This document shows, one piece after another, positions 16,297-26,303 of a stretch of 64,000 nt of DNA. The notes under the pieces were generated by a model. The model was given only the letters and a program-made list of their open reading frames with translations, did no database searches and was not told where the DNA came from. This stretch comes from Rhizobiales bacterium GAS188 (GTDB lineage Bacteria > Pseudomonadota > Alphaproteobacteria > Rhizobiales > Beijerinckiaceae), in assembly GCA_900104855.1 (NCBI GenBank), contig FNSS01000002.1:486454-550453 (forward strand). Reading direction: 5' to 3'. Numbering within the stretch: the first letter of the stretch is position 1; the number at the start of each line of letters is the position of its first letter. The position numbers and the translations under genes are program-made.

Positions 16297-16562
16297 GGCG
16301 CGCCCCCCTTATCTTGGTAACGATGTCTGCACGCCTGCGGTCCGTCCTGCCTGCGGAGAAGCTTGAGCATGACTAAGCCCACTGAAACTTCCCTCTCTTA
16401 GCACCCAAACGGCCAAACTGATTCGCATTCTATAGGTGGCGCACCCGATGGCCCCAATGGCTGTAGCAGTAACGGTGGCCTCGCCAAGTGTGAATGGGAC
16501 CCAGCCAGGCCCCGACGGGTCCGATGTGAGCACCAGCTATGTAGAATGTCAATTGGCGTTCG

Positions 16563-16805
16563 TTGACCATCGATTTCTCGAAATACGAGAAGCTGCAGCC
16601 GGTCTACACCGAGTACAACATTGGACACGGTCGCCGGACCTTTAGCCTGGCGCCGAATAGGGTCGACCAGAGAAAGAAGGATGGCGTTTTGACGCTGACC
16701 CTGCCCAAAGCCCAGCAAACCAAGCCGCGCCGGATCAACGGTCGAATGAGCCAGGCCGTGGGACGCAAATTATCGGCCGCGACGAGATTGGCTAACGCAG
16801 ACTGA
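16563..16805 (+). pseudogene. Hsp20-type small heat-shock protein, C-terminal scrap
   Basis: YTEYNIGHGRRTFSLAP and KKDGVLTLTLPKAQQTKPRR follow the second half of an alpha-crystallin domain (the GVLTLTLPK strand is diagnostic). The N-terminal half of the domain is missing and the usual C-terminal IxI motif is not seen. It overlaps the end of the convergent cytochrome gene. Not functional. Confidence 0.6.
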
Positions 16806-17112
16806 GGATGTAAGCGATAACATCTCCTCGTTGCTCGGCTGTGAGCCTGAACATTGGCATCCCCGCATGCGGCGTCGTAAGCGCCACCGTCAAGGCAGTG
16901 CTCGTCATTCCAGGAGTGGTTGCGACCTCCAAGAATGTCGGTGCCCGCGAGTTCGGCGAGCCGACCTGTCCTTTTCGGACCGCGTGACACTCCGAACAAA
17001 CCTGTTGCGCCAATGCGAGGCCCTCTTGTGGATCGCCGACCGCCTGTGCGTGACCATGACTGACCGCAACCGAGAGCGCCAGAAAGGTCACCAGACAAAT
17101 CGCAGGTTTCAC
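16792..17112 (-). CDS. Small c-type cytochrome
   Basis: The start is a GTG at 17112 with AGGGAGGA at good spacing; the frame upstream to 17145 is not needed. 106 residues: signal peptide (AICLVTFLALSVAVSHGHAQ), then a mature class I cytochrome c domain with one haem site, CSECH, and an axial Met in AGMPMFRL, ending in the helix DVIAYILSLR. It should act in the periplasm as an electron carrier; the partner is unknown and no redox genes are adjacent. Confidence 0.8.
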   Translation of the reverse strand: MKPAICLVTFLALSVAVSHGHAQAVGDPQEGLALAQQVCSECHAVRKGQVGSPNSRAPTFLEVATTPGMTSTALTVALTTPHAGMPMFRLTAEQRGDVIAYILSLR

Positions 17113-17492
17113 AAGCAAGTCCTCCCTATTGGCATCAGGAACCATGATCTCGGACGCTTTGGCTTTGATCCGCGCTAGACCAGCTGACTTCGGTATGGCA
17201 GCTTGCGGATGAAGCTACACCACTTTCCCGTGCATGCGGAAGAAGCGGCGTGATCTCTCTCGGCGCACACGAGCCTTGACGACGCCCCCGTATCAATCGA
17301 CCGACCCCAACACCCCCGCCTATAATCGTGCGCCGAGTGACGCCGACTTGCGGAACGGCCGCGAGCTTCCGCCAGCGTGAGGATTGATCGTATCAGACAC
17401 CGTGCTCTGGACGGCTCGGTCATCGTTGTGACCAATGCCTTTGGCCAGGGCGTTCACGAACACAGCCTCGTCAACCTGACAGGACTGGACAG

Positions 17493-17705
17493 CTATGGCG
17501 GCCACAGCGCCGTGGCTGGCTGGTGTCTTCGACAGCGAGAGCGCAGCCTTCGCCATGCAGAGCACCAGGCGTCATGCTGGGGCAGCGCGTCCTCTGCGGC
17601 CTGTTCCCGCCGAACGACGCCGAACGCGAAGAGGGAGGCGAAAGCCCCATCGGGATTCGACAGATCGACGCCCTCGGCGCGGGCGATGTCGGCGATGGCG
17701 TGCAA
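17493..17705 (-). pseudogene. EcsC-family scrap
   Basis: MHAIADIARAEGVDLSNPDG and SLFAFGVV match the EcsC motif of ADIAR..GEDL..P followed by an FALG-like strand. Flanking parts are in other frames or missing. EcsC proteins are poorly understood membrane-associated proteins. This is a short dead fragment. Confidence 0.4.
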
Positions 17706-17785
17706 CCTGTTGGCCCTTGGTCAAGCTTAAGACGGGAGAGCGTCCCCAGCCGCACGAGATACGCGTGGACGTTTGGGGGTCTTGG

Positions 17786-17980
17786 TCATTTGCCGGCCTG
17801 CCAACGTGTGACGAGCCGTTGCATAACCTTTTGGGCGTCCGCTAGGGCTTCGCGCTTTGTCGGATAGGAGTTTGGCGACTGCTCGCGAAGTGTGCCGTTT
17901 TCGTGAATGCTCCAGCGAAAACGGTCAACGATATCGGTGTTTCGCTCGACAGCAATCGTGAAAGGATGGTCTTCGGCCAT
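17786..17980 (-). CDS. Small hypothetical protein (MAEDHPFTIAVE)
   Basis: 64 residues from the ATG at 17980; the frame is open to 18091 but the extra part does not look coding. The core WSIHENGTLREQSPNSYPTK followed by REALADAQKVMQRL is typical of short rhizobial proteins that pair a strand-turn-strand with one helix. Function unknown. Confidence 0.55.
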   Translation of the reverse strand: MAEDHPFTIAVERNTDIVDRFRWSIHENGTLREQSPNSYPTKREALADAQKVMQRLVTRWQAGK

Positions 17981-18116
17981 GCTGCTAAATATGCCGCCAA
18001 GCGGGCCAGGGTGCCAGGAGCGAAATCCGCCTGCCTTCCAGGGAGGCGCGATAGATACTCCTGGAAATAGCTGGGTCTCGGGCCGCGACACGTTTCGGCT
18101 GTATGGGCTTTAGACC

Positions 18117-18380
18117 GTGGGGCGGCGCGCCAAAGGCAAGGTGGAATTCGACGTCGAGCTCGACGACCTGCCGCCGCAAGCCCGCTGGCGCGAATGGATG
18201 GGCCGCGTCGAAGCCGTGATATTCACCTCCCCGAAATCCGTCTCGCGCGAGGTGCTGGCCGGTGTGGTCGGCCGCGACTGCAACCTCGATCTCCTGATCG
18301 AGGACATCCGCCACGAATTGCACGGACGCCCCTATGAGCTCGTCGCCGTCGCCGGCGGTTTTCAGCACCGCGTGTCGGTC
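18117..18380 (+). pseudogene. ScpB N-terminal fragment
   Basis: WREWMGRVEAVIFTSPKSVS, then LLIEDIRHELHGRPYELVAV and AGGFQHR match the start and first winged helix of ScpB, a partner of SMC in chromosome condensation. The match ends abruptly at AGGFQHR where an F/YRTR segment should follow; downstream frames are unrelated. The main scpB gene presumably lies elsewhere in the genome. Confidence 0.6.
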
Positions 18381-18554
18381 GCAATCCGCGCACCGGGCAA
18401 CGTGTGCCCGTGATCGCCAAGCGCCTCCCCATGTTCAAGGCTAGCAAGGAAATTCGCGAGGTGCTCAATCCGAATGGCGTGAAGGCCAGCCGCACCCGCA
18501 AGACCAGCTTTTCCGAAAGGGGAATCGAGGCCGAGGGCCCTGGCGGCGAGTGAG

Positions 18555-18960
18555 GCATTCGGTTCTTCGCAAAGGCGATCATCCTCGTTCCGTTGGCGGC
18601 TCTGGACGGCGGCTACGACCTCTTCCGCCATCCATGCGGCGCTCGCCAAGGGTGCACAGCCCATGCGGTGCTGATGACCTTCGACATCCTGCATCTCGGC
18701 GGGGATGATTTGTGCGGCTCCGCGCTCGAGGAGCGGCGTGCCATCCTCGCAAGTCCCCTGCGCAAGCCCAGACGATGGCTCCAATTCTCATGCGAGATTG
18801 TCTGCGAAGGCGCGCAAGTGTTGGGCGGAGCCAGCGATATGGGGCTGCAGGGTATCGTGTCGAAGCGGCGCTCCAGCGTCTATCGATCAGGTCGGTTGGA
18901 CAATTGGCGGAATACGAAATGCACGCTGACCGCCCGTTTCGGCGCCGAACCGACGCGCGG
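18555..18960 (+). pseudogene. ATP-dependent DNA ligase fragment (LigD/LigC type)
   Basis: FDILHLGGDDLCG, then ALEERRAIL, and GLQGIVSKRRSSVYRSGR with a final KC-like end follow the last part of the nucleotidyltransferase domain of an ATP-dependent ligase (motifs IV and V). The catalytic lysine motif and the OB-fold are both missing. Such ligases act in non-homologous end joining with Ku. The fragment is dead. Confidence 0.65.
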
Positions 18961-18989
18961 GCCGGTGTGGTCGCTAAGGCTGGCGCGCA

Positions 18990-19270
18990 TTAGAGCGGGA
19001 TGGCGCACCCTCTCGGGGGGCGAGCAGCAGAGTGCAGGGACGAGCCCTCGATGGGCCTCTCGCTCGCCTTCGTCGAGCAGGTCTTCGACATCATCCAGCG
19101 ATCAACAAGCAAGGCACCAGCGTCTTCATGGTGGGCAGAACGCCAATGGCGCTCTCGATCGCCGATTGCGGCTATGTTCTGCAGACGGGCGAGGGCGTTG
19201 CTCGGCCCGGAGCCTGCGCGACAACGAGATGGTGCAACAAGCCTATCTCGGCGAGATGAAGGTCCAGTAG
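18990..19270 (+). pseudogene. LivF-type ABC ATPase C-terminal fragment
   Basis: Pieces in alternating frames read DEPSMGLSLAFVEQVFDIIQ (Walker B and D-loop), then NKQGTSVFMV, then ALSIADCGYVLQTGEGVA, and finally SLRDNEMVQQAYLGEMKVQ and a stop. These are the last 90 residues of a branched-chain amino acid transporter ATPase. Frame changes near 19090 and 19200 make it non-functional. Confidence 0.65.
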
Positions 19271-19375
19271 CTGACCCGGAACCCGCGAGCTACGCAATGC
19301 AGGCCGGGCGAAGTGAGCATGCTTCGGAAATTCAGGGCATCACGGTCACGAGCGGTGGATCCTGCATTTGCCGCC

Positions 19376-19401
19376 GGAACCGTCGGGACGCAACTGGCGT
19401 T
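19376..19401 (+). promoter_or_regulatory. EcfG-type stress promoter before the glycine-zipper gene
   Basis: GGAAC (19376-19380), 17 bases, CGTT (19398-19401); the gene begins 89 bases downstream at 19490. Confidence 0.6.
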
Positions 19402-19489
19402 CGTCAAACCAAGAGATTGATCCCTGACAAACCTCGAGCCTTCGACCGAGATCTCGGTTCAAGACCAGCAACACCAACGGAGATCGTCC

Positions 19490-19732
19490 ATGCGCCTTCC
19501 GATAATCGTCGCCGTTCTTATCGTCGCCTCGGGCGTTGCATCCTGCGCAACTCGAGGCGAAAACACGATGGGTGGAGCAGTGGCAGGGGCCGGAACCGGC
19601 GCAGTTGTCGGCGGACCGGTGGGGGCGGTCGTAGGCGCTGGAGCCGGCGCCGTCATTGGCTCAACGGTACCGGGGCAACGCCACTACCGGCATTACCGCC
19701 GCTATCGCCACCATCGTCACTACTACAGATAG
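19490..19732 (+). CDS. Small glycine-zipper lipoprotein-like protein
   Basis: 80 residues. The N-terminus is a signal sequence ending in VASGVASCAT, close to a lipobox (SGVASC), so lipid attachment at the cysteine is likely. The middle is a glycine zipper (GGAVAGAGTGAVVGGPVGAV), which inserts in or packs against membranes, and the C-terminus is rich in His, Tyr and Arg. Such proteins are envelope-stress components in alphaproteobacteria. An EcfG promoter match upstream fits a stress role. Confidence 0.65.
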   Translation: MRLPIIVAVLIVASGVASCATRGENTMGGAVAGAGTGAVVGGPVGAVVGAGAGAVIGSTVPGQRHYRHYRRYRHHRHYYR

Positions 19733-19947
19733 GGTTTCGTCATCGTCTCGAGCAAGCTTACAGCCTGCCTCGGGTGCCTCTTCTTCGAGTACCCTCGCCT
19801 GCCCGCAAATCGGTGTCGGCCCACGCTGTTTGCGCTCTCAATCGCCGATTACGGCTTATGGCAAGCGATAGGCTCCCGGCGCGCTTGATGTCCGCGCCGA
19901 GCTGATTTCGAAGATGCTCATCGATACTGGATCGTGAGGAGAGCGAG

Positions 19948-20259
19948 ATGCCTGGGCCGCTAGTTGTGATCATCCCCCATAGCCTCGGCAAAGTCGAAGC
20001 GAGCCGGCGCCTCAAATCTGGCTTAGCGGGCATTCGAACCACGTTTGGCGGTAAATTGTCAATTGTTGAAGAGGTGTGGACGGAGGATCATTTGGAATTT
20101 CGGATCGGAATTTTCGGGCAGGCGGCCACTGGCACTATTGACGTCGCCGACGAACATGTTCGACTTGCCGTGCAGCTTCCCTGGGTTCTCGCAATCCTTG
20201 CCGGAAAGGCGAAAGCGCTCATCCAAAAGCACGGACAGCTTATGCTCGACAAGAAATAG
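19948..20259 (+). CDS. Polyhydroxyalkanoic acid system family protein
   Basis: 103 residues. [20 protein letters not shown] and a later [20 protein letters not shown] match the short PHA-system (granule-region) family, recognisable by the HxLG..EA.RR start and the LPW..A motif. The exact role is not known. GAGGAGAGCGAG precedes the ATG. It lies between the gene graveyard and the glycogen operon and is transcribed toward the operon's 3' end. Confidence 0.75.
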   Translation: MPGPLVVIIPHSLGKVEASRRLKSGLAGIRTTFGGKLSIVEEVWTEDHLEFRIGIFGQAATGTIDVADEHVRLAVQLPWVLAILAGKAKALIQKHGQLMLDKK

Positions 20260-20344
20260 CGGCCAGAGCGAGGGATCGTGGGGCAGCGCTCCCGCAGGAG
20301 CGAGCGCAGGACCGGTGCCATGTCCCCCAGTCGTTTCCGGCTCA

Positions 20345-20800
20345 GGTGGTGAACGCATCGCCGGTGACCACGGCCTTCGGCACGCCTGGCGCGCTGTCCC
20401 GGCGAGCAAAGGAGAGGTCGGCACGGGGAATGAAGGCGGTAGCCGAAGAGTGCGTCGGACCAGCGCAGATCGCCGCTCAAGCGGCGCGTATGCGGGTCGA
20501 GAAGCAGCTTGTGCGGATTGAAGCGGTGCCCCTCCTGGGCCGGCAGGGACCGTGGGTACGAAAGCGGTAGAGCACGCCCATCCGCCCATTGGGACGGTAG
20601 CCGTGCCAGACCTCGTCGGTGCATTCGGGCAAAGGTAGGCGAGCGATCTCGCGGCGCCCCGTCGATCGAACAGGCACAGATCCATCTGGTCGGCATGGGC
20701 GGAAAAGGCCGCGAAATTCACGCCGAGACCGTCCCAGCTCGCGCCGAGATAGTAAGCGCTTCCGGCATCGAGCTTGTTGGGCAGGGCAGGCAGGTCTCAC
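20345..20800 (-). pseudogene. glgX: Decayed glgX start, last gene of the glg operon
   Basis: Just after glgB, with a GTG that would overlap the glgB stop by four bases, pieces in three frames read [49 protein letters not shown] with [11 protein letters not shown], and finally [10 protein letters not shown]. These align in order with the first 140 or so residues of the intact GlgX at 33744. Several frameshifts and the lack of all catalytic regions make it dead. The position shows that glgX once followed glgB. Confidence 0.8.
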
Positions 20801-23007
20801 CCTTCGCTGCGCAGGATGAGCGTCGCGAGAGGCGGAAGAACGAGCTCGAGGGAATATGATCGGCCGTGATTTGGTGTCGCCATCGCCTCGACCACGCCGC
20901 CGTTGCCGAGATTGGAGCCGCCATAAAGCGCGGCGTCGGTGTTGATGATCTCGCGCCAGCAGCCTGGTGTCGGAACGCCTATTCGATAACCCCGACGCGG
21001 CATCGGCGTCATGTTGCAGGCGACGACGATCGGCGCGGCTTCGGCGGGGCCGGAGCGCAGAAAGGCAAAGACCGAATTCGCGCGATCATCGCCGACGATC
21101 CAGGCGAAGCCTTCCTGGTCGCAGTCGCGTCGGTGCAAAGACGGTTCCTTGATATAAGCGAGGTTGAGGTCGCGAACCAGGCGCCGCACGCCATCATGGA
21201 GCGGGTCATCGGCCAGCCCCCAATCGATCTCACGGTCGTGGTCCCATTCACGCTCCTGCGCGACCTCATCGCCCATGAAGATGAGCTTCTTGCCCGGATG
21301 ACCCCACATGTAACCGAAATAGGCACGCAGATTGGCGAAACGCTGCCAGCGATCGCCACGCATGCGGCCGATGAGCGAGGCTTTGCCGTGCACGACCTCG
21401 TCATGCGACAGGGGCAGGATGAATTTCTCCGAGAAGGCATAGATCAACCCGAAGGTCATGTCGTCGTGATGCCAGCTGCGGTGAACCGGTTCGCGCGCCA
21501 TGTAGCGCAGCGTGTCGTTCATCCAACCCATGTTCCACTTGTAGGAAAAGCCGAGGCCGCCCTCGGTGACGGGACGCGTCACGCCGGGCCACGCCGTCGA
21601 CTCCTCCGCAATCATGACCGCGCCGGAGCACCGTTCCGCGACGACGCTATTCAGGTGACGCAGGAACGCGACCGCTTCGAGGTTCTCGCGCCCGCCATAA
21701 ATGTTCGCGCTCCACTCGCCTTGGGCGCGACTGTAGTCGCGGTAGAGCATAGACGCGACGGCGTCGACGCGCAGGCCGTCGACATGGAACTGCTCGAGCC
21801 AATGCAGCGCGCTGGCGATCAGGAACCCCTGCACTTCGCTGCGGCCGAAATTGTAGATGTAGGTGTTCCAGTCTCGGTGAATGCCTTCGCGCGGGTCGAG
21901 ATGCTCATAGAGTGCTGTACCGTCGAAGCGCGCGAGCCCATGCTCATCGGTGGGGAAATGCGCCGGCACCCAGTCGAGGATCACACCGACGCCGGCGGCG
22001 TGGCAGGCGTCGACGAAGCGCGCCAGCTCCTCCGGCGCACCGTAGCGCGCGCTCGGCGCGAACATGCCGAGCGGTTGATAGCCCCAGGAGCCGCCGAACG
22101 GATGCTCGGTGATCGGCAAGAGCTCGACATGGGTGAACCCCATCTCCGAGACATAAGGCACGAGCGTACGGGTCAGATGCTCCCAGAGGCTGAGCTGCGG
22201 ATCGCCGGGGGGCCGCGACAGCCAAGATCCTGGATGGACCTCGTAAATCGAGATCGGCGCTTGCGCGGTCTGACGGGCTGTGCGCGACGCCATCCACTCC
22301 ATGTCGTGCCAGTGATAGGCGTCAGGAGATGCCACGACCGAAGCCGTCGAGGGCGGGACTTCGGTCGCCCTGGCCAGGGGATCGGACTTGAACGGCATCC
22401 GCCGGCCATCCCTTGCCACGATCGCGTATTTGTAACGTGCGCCGGGCACGACACGCGGAATGAAGATTTCCCATATGCCGGTGTTCGTCCGCAGGCGCAT
22501 GGGATGGCGACGTTCATCCCAGGCGTTGAAATCCCCGACGACGGACACGCGTCTGGCATTCGGCGCCCAGACGGCGAAGCGCACGCCCGTGATGCCCTCG
22601 ATGGTCGCGACGGACGCGCCGAGCGCCCCGGCAAGCTCGAAATGCCGGCCTTCTCCGATCAGGTAGAGATCGAAGTCGCTCAGGATCGGCCCGAAGGCAT
22701 ACGGGTCTTCGGTTTCCTGGGCGGTTGCGGGCCAGGTGATGCGCAGACGATAGGGCACGAGCGTCTTTACGAGGCCTTCGAAGACGCATTCGGTTGCGCC
22801 CGGCGACAATTCGCCCAGCAGCTTGCCGTCGGCGCGCGCCACGATCTCGACATTCGACGCGCCAGGCAGGCAGGCGCGCACGATCGTTCCTTGCGGCGTT
22901 TCGTGCGGTCCCAGCACGGCGAACGGATCGCCATGCATGCCGGCAGCGAGCGCACGGGCCGCGTCTCGGTCGAGACGACCAGGGGGCATGATGCTCGTGT
23001 CACTCAT
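20797..23007 (-). CDS. glgB: 1,4-alpha-glucan branching enzyme
   Basis: GlgB cuts an alpha-1,4 chain and rejoins it as an alpha-1,6 branch in glycogen. The start at 23007 ([20 protein letters not shown]) overlaps the treS stop by four bases (ATGA), so translation is coupled; the frame upstream to 23073 is inside treS. 736 residues, the normal length. An N-terminal carbohydrate-binding region with [12 protein letters not shown] and [20 protein letters not shown] is followed by the GH13 catalytic barrel with [27 protein letters not shown] (nucleophile Asp), [15 protein letters not shown] (acid Glu) and [12 protein letters not shown]. All catalytic residues are present. The C-terminal beta domain ends normally. 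Confidence 0.95.
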   Translation of the reverse strand: MSDTSIMPPGRLDRDAARALAAGMHGDPFAVLGPHETPQGTIVRACLPGASNVEIVARADGKLLGELSPGATECVFEGLVKTLVPYRLRITWPATAQETEDPYAFGPILSDFDLYLIGEGRHFELAGALGASVATIEGITGVRFAVWAPNARRVSVVGDFNAWDERRHPMRLRTNTGIWEIFIPRVVPGARYKYAIVARDGRRMPFKSDPLARATEVPPSTASVVASPDAYHWHDMEWMASRTARQTAQAPISIYEVHPGSWLSRPPGDPQLSLWEHLTRTLVPYVSEMGFTHVELLPITEHPFGGSWGYQPLGMFAPSARYGAPEELARFVDACHAAGVGVILDWVPAHFPTDEHGLARFDGTALYEHLDPREGIHRDWNTYIYNFGRSEVQGFLIASALHWLEQFHVDGLRVDAVASMLYRDYSRAQGEWSANIYGGRENLEAVAFLRHLNSVVAERCSGAVMIAEESTAWPGVTRPVTEGGLGFSYKWNMGWMNDTLRYMAREPVHRSWHHDDMTFGLIYAFSEKFILPLSHDEVVHGKASLIGRMRGDRWQRFANLRAYFGYMWGHPGKKLIFMGDEVAQEREWDHDREIDWGLADDPLHDGVRRLVRDLNLAYIKEPSLHRRDCDQEGFAWIVGDDRANSVFAFLRSGPAEAAPIVVACNMTPMPRRGYRIGVPTPGCWREIINTDAALYGGSNLGNGGVVEAMATPNHGRSYSLELVLPPLATLILRSEG

Positions 23008-26000
23008 GCCAGCACCCGCCCCGTGACCCGCTCGGTCAGAGCAGCGAGCCCGCGCAAGGGCACGTCGAGCCATGCCGGGCGATTGGCGGCCTCGTAGAGG
23101 ATCTCGTAAGCCGCCTTCTCGATCAGGAACAGATCGAGCAGCGCATCCTCATCGCCCCCGTCAATGCCAGTCGCCGCCCCGCTGTAGCTCTCAAGAAAGG
23201 TCGACGATGCGCGATCACGGAAACGATCCAACAGCTCGTCGCGCTGGCCCATAGTCGTCCGGGCAAGCCCGACCTGACCTTTTCGAACCACCATCGCGGC
23301 CGCATAGTCGAAGGAGCGCAGCAGGCCGGCGACGTCGCGGAAAGGACTACTCTTGGCGCGCCGCTCTGCCAAAGGCCGGTTCGGCTCGCCCTCGAAATCG
23401 ATGATGTAGGCGTCGCCATTCGCGACGAGCACTTGACCGAGATGAAAGTCTCCGTGAACGCGGCACATGAAACCGCCCTTCGCCCCTCGAGACAAGGTCG
23501 AAACAACGCGCCGCAACGCCTCGCGCCGTTTCAGGATCTCGGCGGCGACGGCCGCGTCGTTCGCCCATTCCCAATCGTTCGTCGCGGCGAGAGTGTCCAA
23601 TGCCTTGTCGAGGAGATCGCGCACCCTTGCTCCCCATATTGAGGCCACTTCCACGTCGGCGCGCTCCGGTGCGAACGCCTCCTGCTCAGTGGGCGCCGCC
23701 AGGACGCTGTGCATTTCGCCAAGCCGGCGTCCAATCGTGGCCGCGAAAGCAAGACATGTCGCCAATGGATCCTCCTCGGGCATCGAGCTGTCGTGTGTGC
23801 CGACCTCGTCGGTCGCGCGCGCAATCTGCTCGAGCATCCATGTCCAGGCGTCCCCCTGATTGCGCACGAAGCCCTGCGCTATGGCGAAGGTCGTCAATTC
23901 GCCCGAAGGTGCGGCCTGCAGGACTTCGCCCAAGAGCGGCGCGGTGTGCGCGAAGTCGCGTTCCGTCAAGTAGCGCGTCATCTCGGCCTCCGGATGCAAG
24001 CCTTCGCTGAGGCGGCGCAAGATCTTGAACATGACCGCGTCGCCGACGATCAGCGAGCTGTTGGATTGCTCGGCCGTGAGCCATTTGATCTCGGCCTCGG
24101 GCGCCGGCATATGGTCCGCCAGGCTGTCGGTCGGCTCGAAGCGCAGCTCGCCTTCTGGCGTCTCGAGCCGCAGGCCTTGGGCCAGCGACTGCAGCATATC
24201 GCGCGCGAAGTGCTGCAAGGCGAATGCGTCGGTCAAAAGACCGACACGGCGTCCCTTTCGCACCCGCGCTAGCGCGAGCTGGGACGGAAGGGCCGAAGTC
24301 GACTCGTCTTCCCAGGAGATGCTCAGCGGCAGGAACCAGCGCGATGACCGCGTCCCTTTCCCGACCTCGAGCACGGTCAGCAGCGTCTCGCGCTGCGCAT
24401 CGGGCAACGCCACGACCGATGCGATCTTGACCGCATCGATCGCCTTGTCCTTGGCGGAGAACCAGCGCCGCTTCGACAGGTAGAGAGGGAGCGCTTCCCG
24501 CTCGAGCCGGTCGTCTCCACCGTCGGTCAAGGCCCGCGCGATGCTGTCACGCATCACCAGGGTTTCGTATTCCGGCATCTGTTCGGGGGCCGGCGTATGC
24601 CAGGAGGGCCATTGGGCTTCACTGGCAAGCAGGAACCAATAGACCCCATAAGGCGGCAGCGTCAGGAGATAGCTGAGCTGCCCGATCGGCGGAAAGACCG
24701 AACCGCCAGTGAGCTCGATCGGGACTCGGTCGTTCATCTCGGACAGATCGAGCTCAACCGCCTGGGGAGTCCGCGAGACGTTGGCGACGCATAGGATCGT
24801 CTCGTCCTCATGCTCGCGCAGATAGGCGAGGATCTTGCGATTCTTGGGGTAGATGAAACGCAGGCTGCCGCGCCCGAAGGCCTTGTGCTGACTGCGCACG
24901 CTCAGCATGCGACGGACCCAGTTGAGCAGCGAATGGGGGTCGCGGCTTTGCGCTTCCACATTGGTCGCTTCGAAGCCGTAGAGCGGATCCATGATCGCGG
25001 GCAGGACGAGGGCGGCCGGATCGGCACGCGAGAAGCCCCCATTGCGGTCCGGCGACCACTGCATCGGCGTGCGCACACCGTCGCGATCGCCGAGATGGAT
25101 GTTGTCGCCCATGCCGATCTCGTCGCCGTAATAGATGACGGGGGTGCCCGGCATCGACAGAAGCAGGCTGTTCATCAGCTCGACGCGGCGTCGATCGCGC
25201 TCGAGCAGCGGCGCCAGACGCCGCCTTATGCCCAGATTGATGCGGGCGCGCCGATCGGCGGCGTAGGTCTCCCAGAGATAGTCGCGCTCGGAGTCGGTCA
25301 CCATCTCGAGCGTCAGCTCGTCATGATTGCGCAGAAAGATGGCCCACTGGCAATTCGCCATAATGTCGGGCGTCTGGCGCATGATGTCGGTGATCGGAAA
25401 GCGATCCTCGCGCGCGAGCGCCATGTACATTCGCGGCATCAGCGGGAAGTGGAAGGCCATGTGGCATTCGTCGCCCGAGCCGAAATATTCCTTGGTGTCC
25501 TCGGGCCATTGGTTGGCCTCGGCAAGGAGCATGCGGCCCGGATACTCGGCGTCGATATGGGCGCGGATCCGCTTCAGGATCGCGTGGGTTTCGGGCAGGT
25601 TCTCGTTGCTGGTTCCCTCGCGTTCGACGAGGTAGGGCACCGCGTCGAGCCGGAGGCCGTCGACCCCCAGATCGAGCCAGAAGCGCATGACGGCGAGAAC
25701 GGCCTTGATGACGTGCGGATTGTCGAAGTTCAGATCCGGTTGGTGGGAGTAGAACCGGTGCCAGAAATAGGCCTTCGCTTCAGCGTCCCAGGTCCAGTTC
25801 GAGCGCTCCACATCGAGAAAGATGACGCGGGTGCCCGCATATTTCCGGTCGTCGTCGGACCAGACGTAGAAATTGCGGTGCATCGAACCCGGCTTTGCGC
25901 GCCGTGCGCGCTGAAACCAGGGATGCCGGTCGGAGGTGTGGTTGATGACGAGCTCGGTGACGACGCGCAAATCCCGCGCATGAGCGGCTCCGATGAAGCG

Positions 26001-26303
26001 CTTCACATCCGCCATCGTGCCGTAGTCGGGGTGAACCGCACGGTACTCGCTGATGTCATAGCCATCATCGAGACGCGGCGAGGGATAGAACGGGAGGAGC
26101 CAGATCGTGTTCACGCCGAGTTCGGCGATGTAGTCGAGCTTCGAGATCAGGCCGGGGAAGTCGCCAATGCCGTCGTTGTTGGCATCGAAGAAGGATTTGA
26201 CGTGCAGCTGGTAGATGACGGCATCCTTGTACCAAAGCGGATCCACGGTCGGCGATAGATCCTCGGCCGGTGTGAGACGCAGAGCTTCGCGCGGCGCGTT
26301 CAT
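23004..26303 (-). CDS. treS: Trehalose synthase-maltokinase fusion
   Basis: The N-terminal half (residues about 15-560) is TreS, a GH13 enzyme that interconverts trehalose and maltose: [31 protein letters not shown] (nucleophile), [11 protein letters not shown] (acid) and [13 protein letters not shown]. The C-terminal half is a maltokinase (Mak/Pep2) that makes maltose-1-phosphate with [18 protein letters not shown] at its start and [14 protein letters not shown] with IIDFEGEP at the catalytic site. The real start is 26303 ([10 protein letters not shown]), overlapping the glgE stop by ATGA; the open frame up to 27341 is a shadow of glgE. 1,099 residues. Product goes to GlgE, whose gene precedes it and is broken. 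Confidence 0.95.
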   Translation of the reverse strand: MNAPREALRLTPAEDLSPTVDPLWYKDAVIYQLHVKSFFDANNDGIGDFPGLISKLDYIAELGVNTIWLLPFYPSPRLDDGYDISEYRAVHPDYGTMADVKRFIGAAHARDLRVVTELVINHTSDRHPWFQRARRAKPGSMHRNFYVWSDDDRKYAGTRVIFLDVERSNWTWDAEAKAYFWHRFYSHQPDLNFDNPHVIKAVLAVMRFWLDLGVDGLRLDAVPYLVEREGTSNENLPETHAILKRIRAHIDAEYPGRMLLAEANQWPEDTKEYFGSGDECHMAFHFPLMPRMYMALAREDRFPITDIMRQTPDIMANCQWAIFLRNHDELTLEMVTDSERDYLWETYAADRRARINLGIRRRLAPLLERDRRRVELMNSLLLSMPGTPVIYYGDEIGMGDNIHLGDRDGVRTPMQWSPDRNGGFSRADPAALVLPAIMDPLYGFEATNVEAQSRDPHSLLNWVRRMLSVRSQHKAFGRGSLRFIYPKNRKILAYLREHEDETILCVANVSRTPQAVELDLSEMNDRVPIELTGGSVFPPIGQLSYLLTLPPYGVYWFLLASEAQWPSWHTPAPEQMPEYETLVMRDSIARALTDGGDDRLEREALPLYLSKRRWFSAKDKAIDAVKIASVVALPDAQRETLLTVLEVGKGTRSSRWFLPLSISWEDESTSALPSQLALARVRKGRRVGLLTDAFALQHFARDMLQSLAQGLRLETPEGELRFEPTDSLADHMPAPEAEIKWLTAEQSNSSLIVGDAVMFKILRRLSEGLHPEAEMTRYLTERDFAHTAPLLGEVLQAAPSGELTTFAIAQGFVRNQGDAWTWMLEQIARATDEVGTHDSSMPEEDPLATCLAFAATIGRRLGEMHSVLAAPTEQEAFAPERADVEVASIWGARVRDLLDKALDTLAATNDWEWANDAAVAAEILKRREALRRVVSTLSRGAKGGFMCRVHGDFHLGQVLVANGDAYIIDFEGEPNRPLAERRAKSSPFRDVAGLLRSFDYAAAMVVRKGQVGLARTTMGQRDELLDRFRDRASSTFLESYSGAATGIDGGDEDALLDLFLIEKAAYEILYEAANRPAWLDVPLRGLAALTERVTGRVLA

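Noticed and set aside
20866..23097. 743-residue plus-strand frame opposite glgB
   Set aside because: Shadow frame caused by high GC; glgB on the minus strand has all family motifs.
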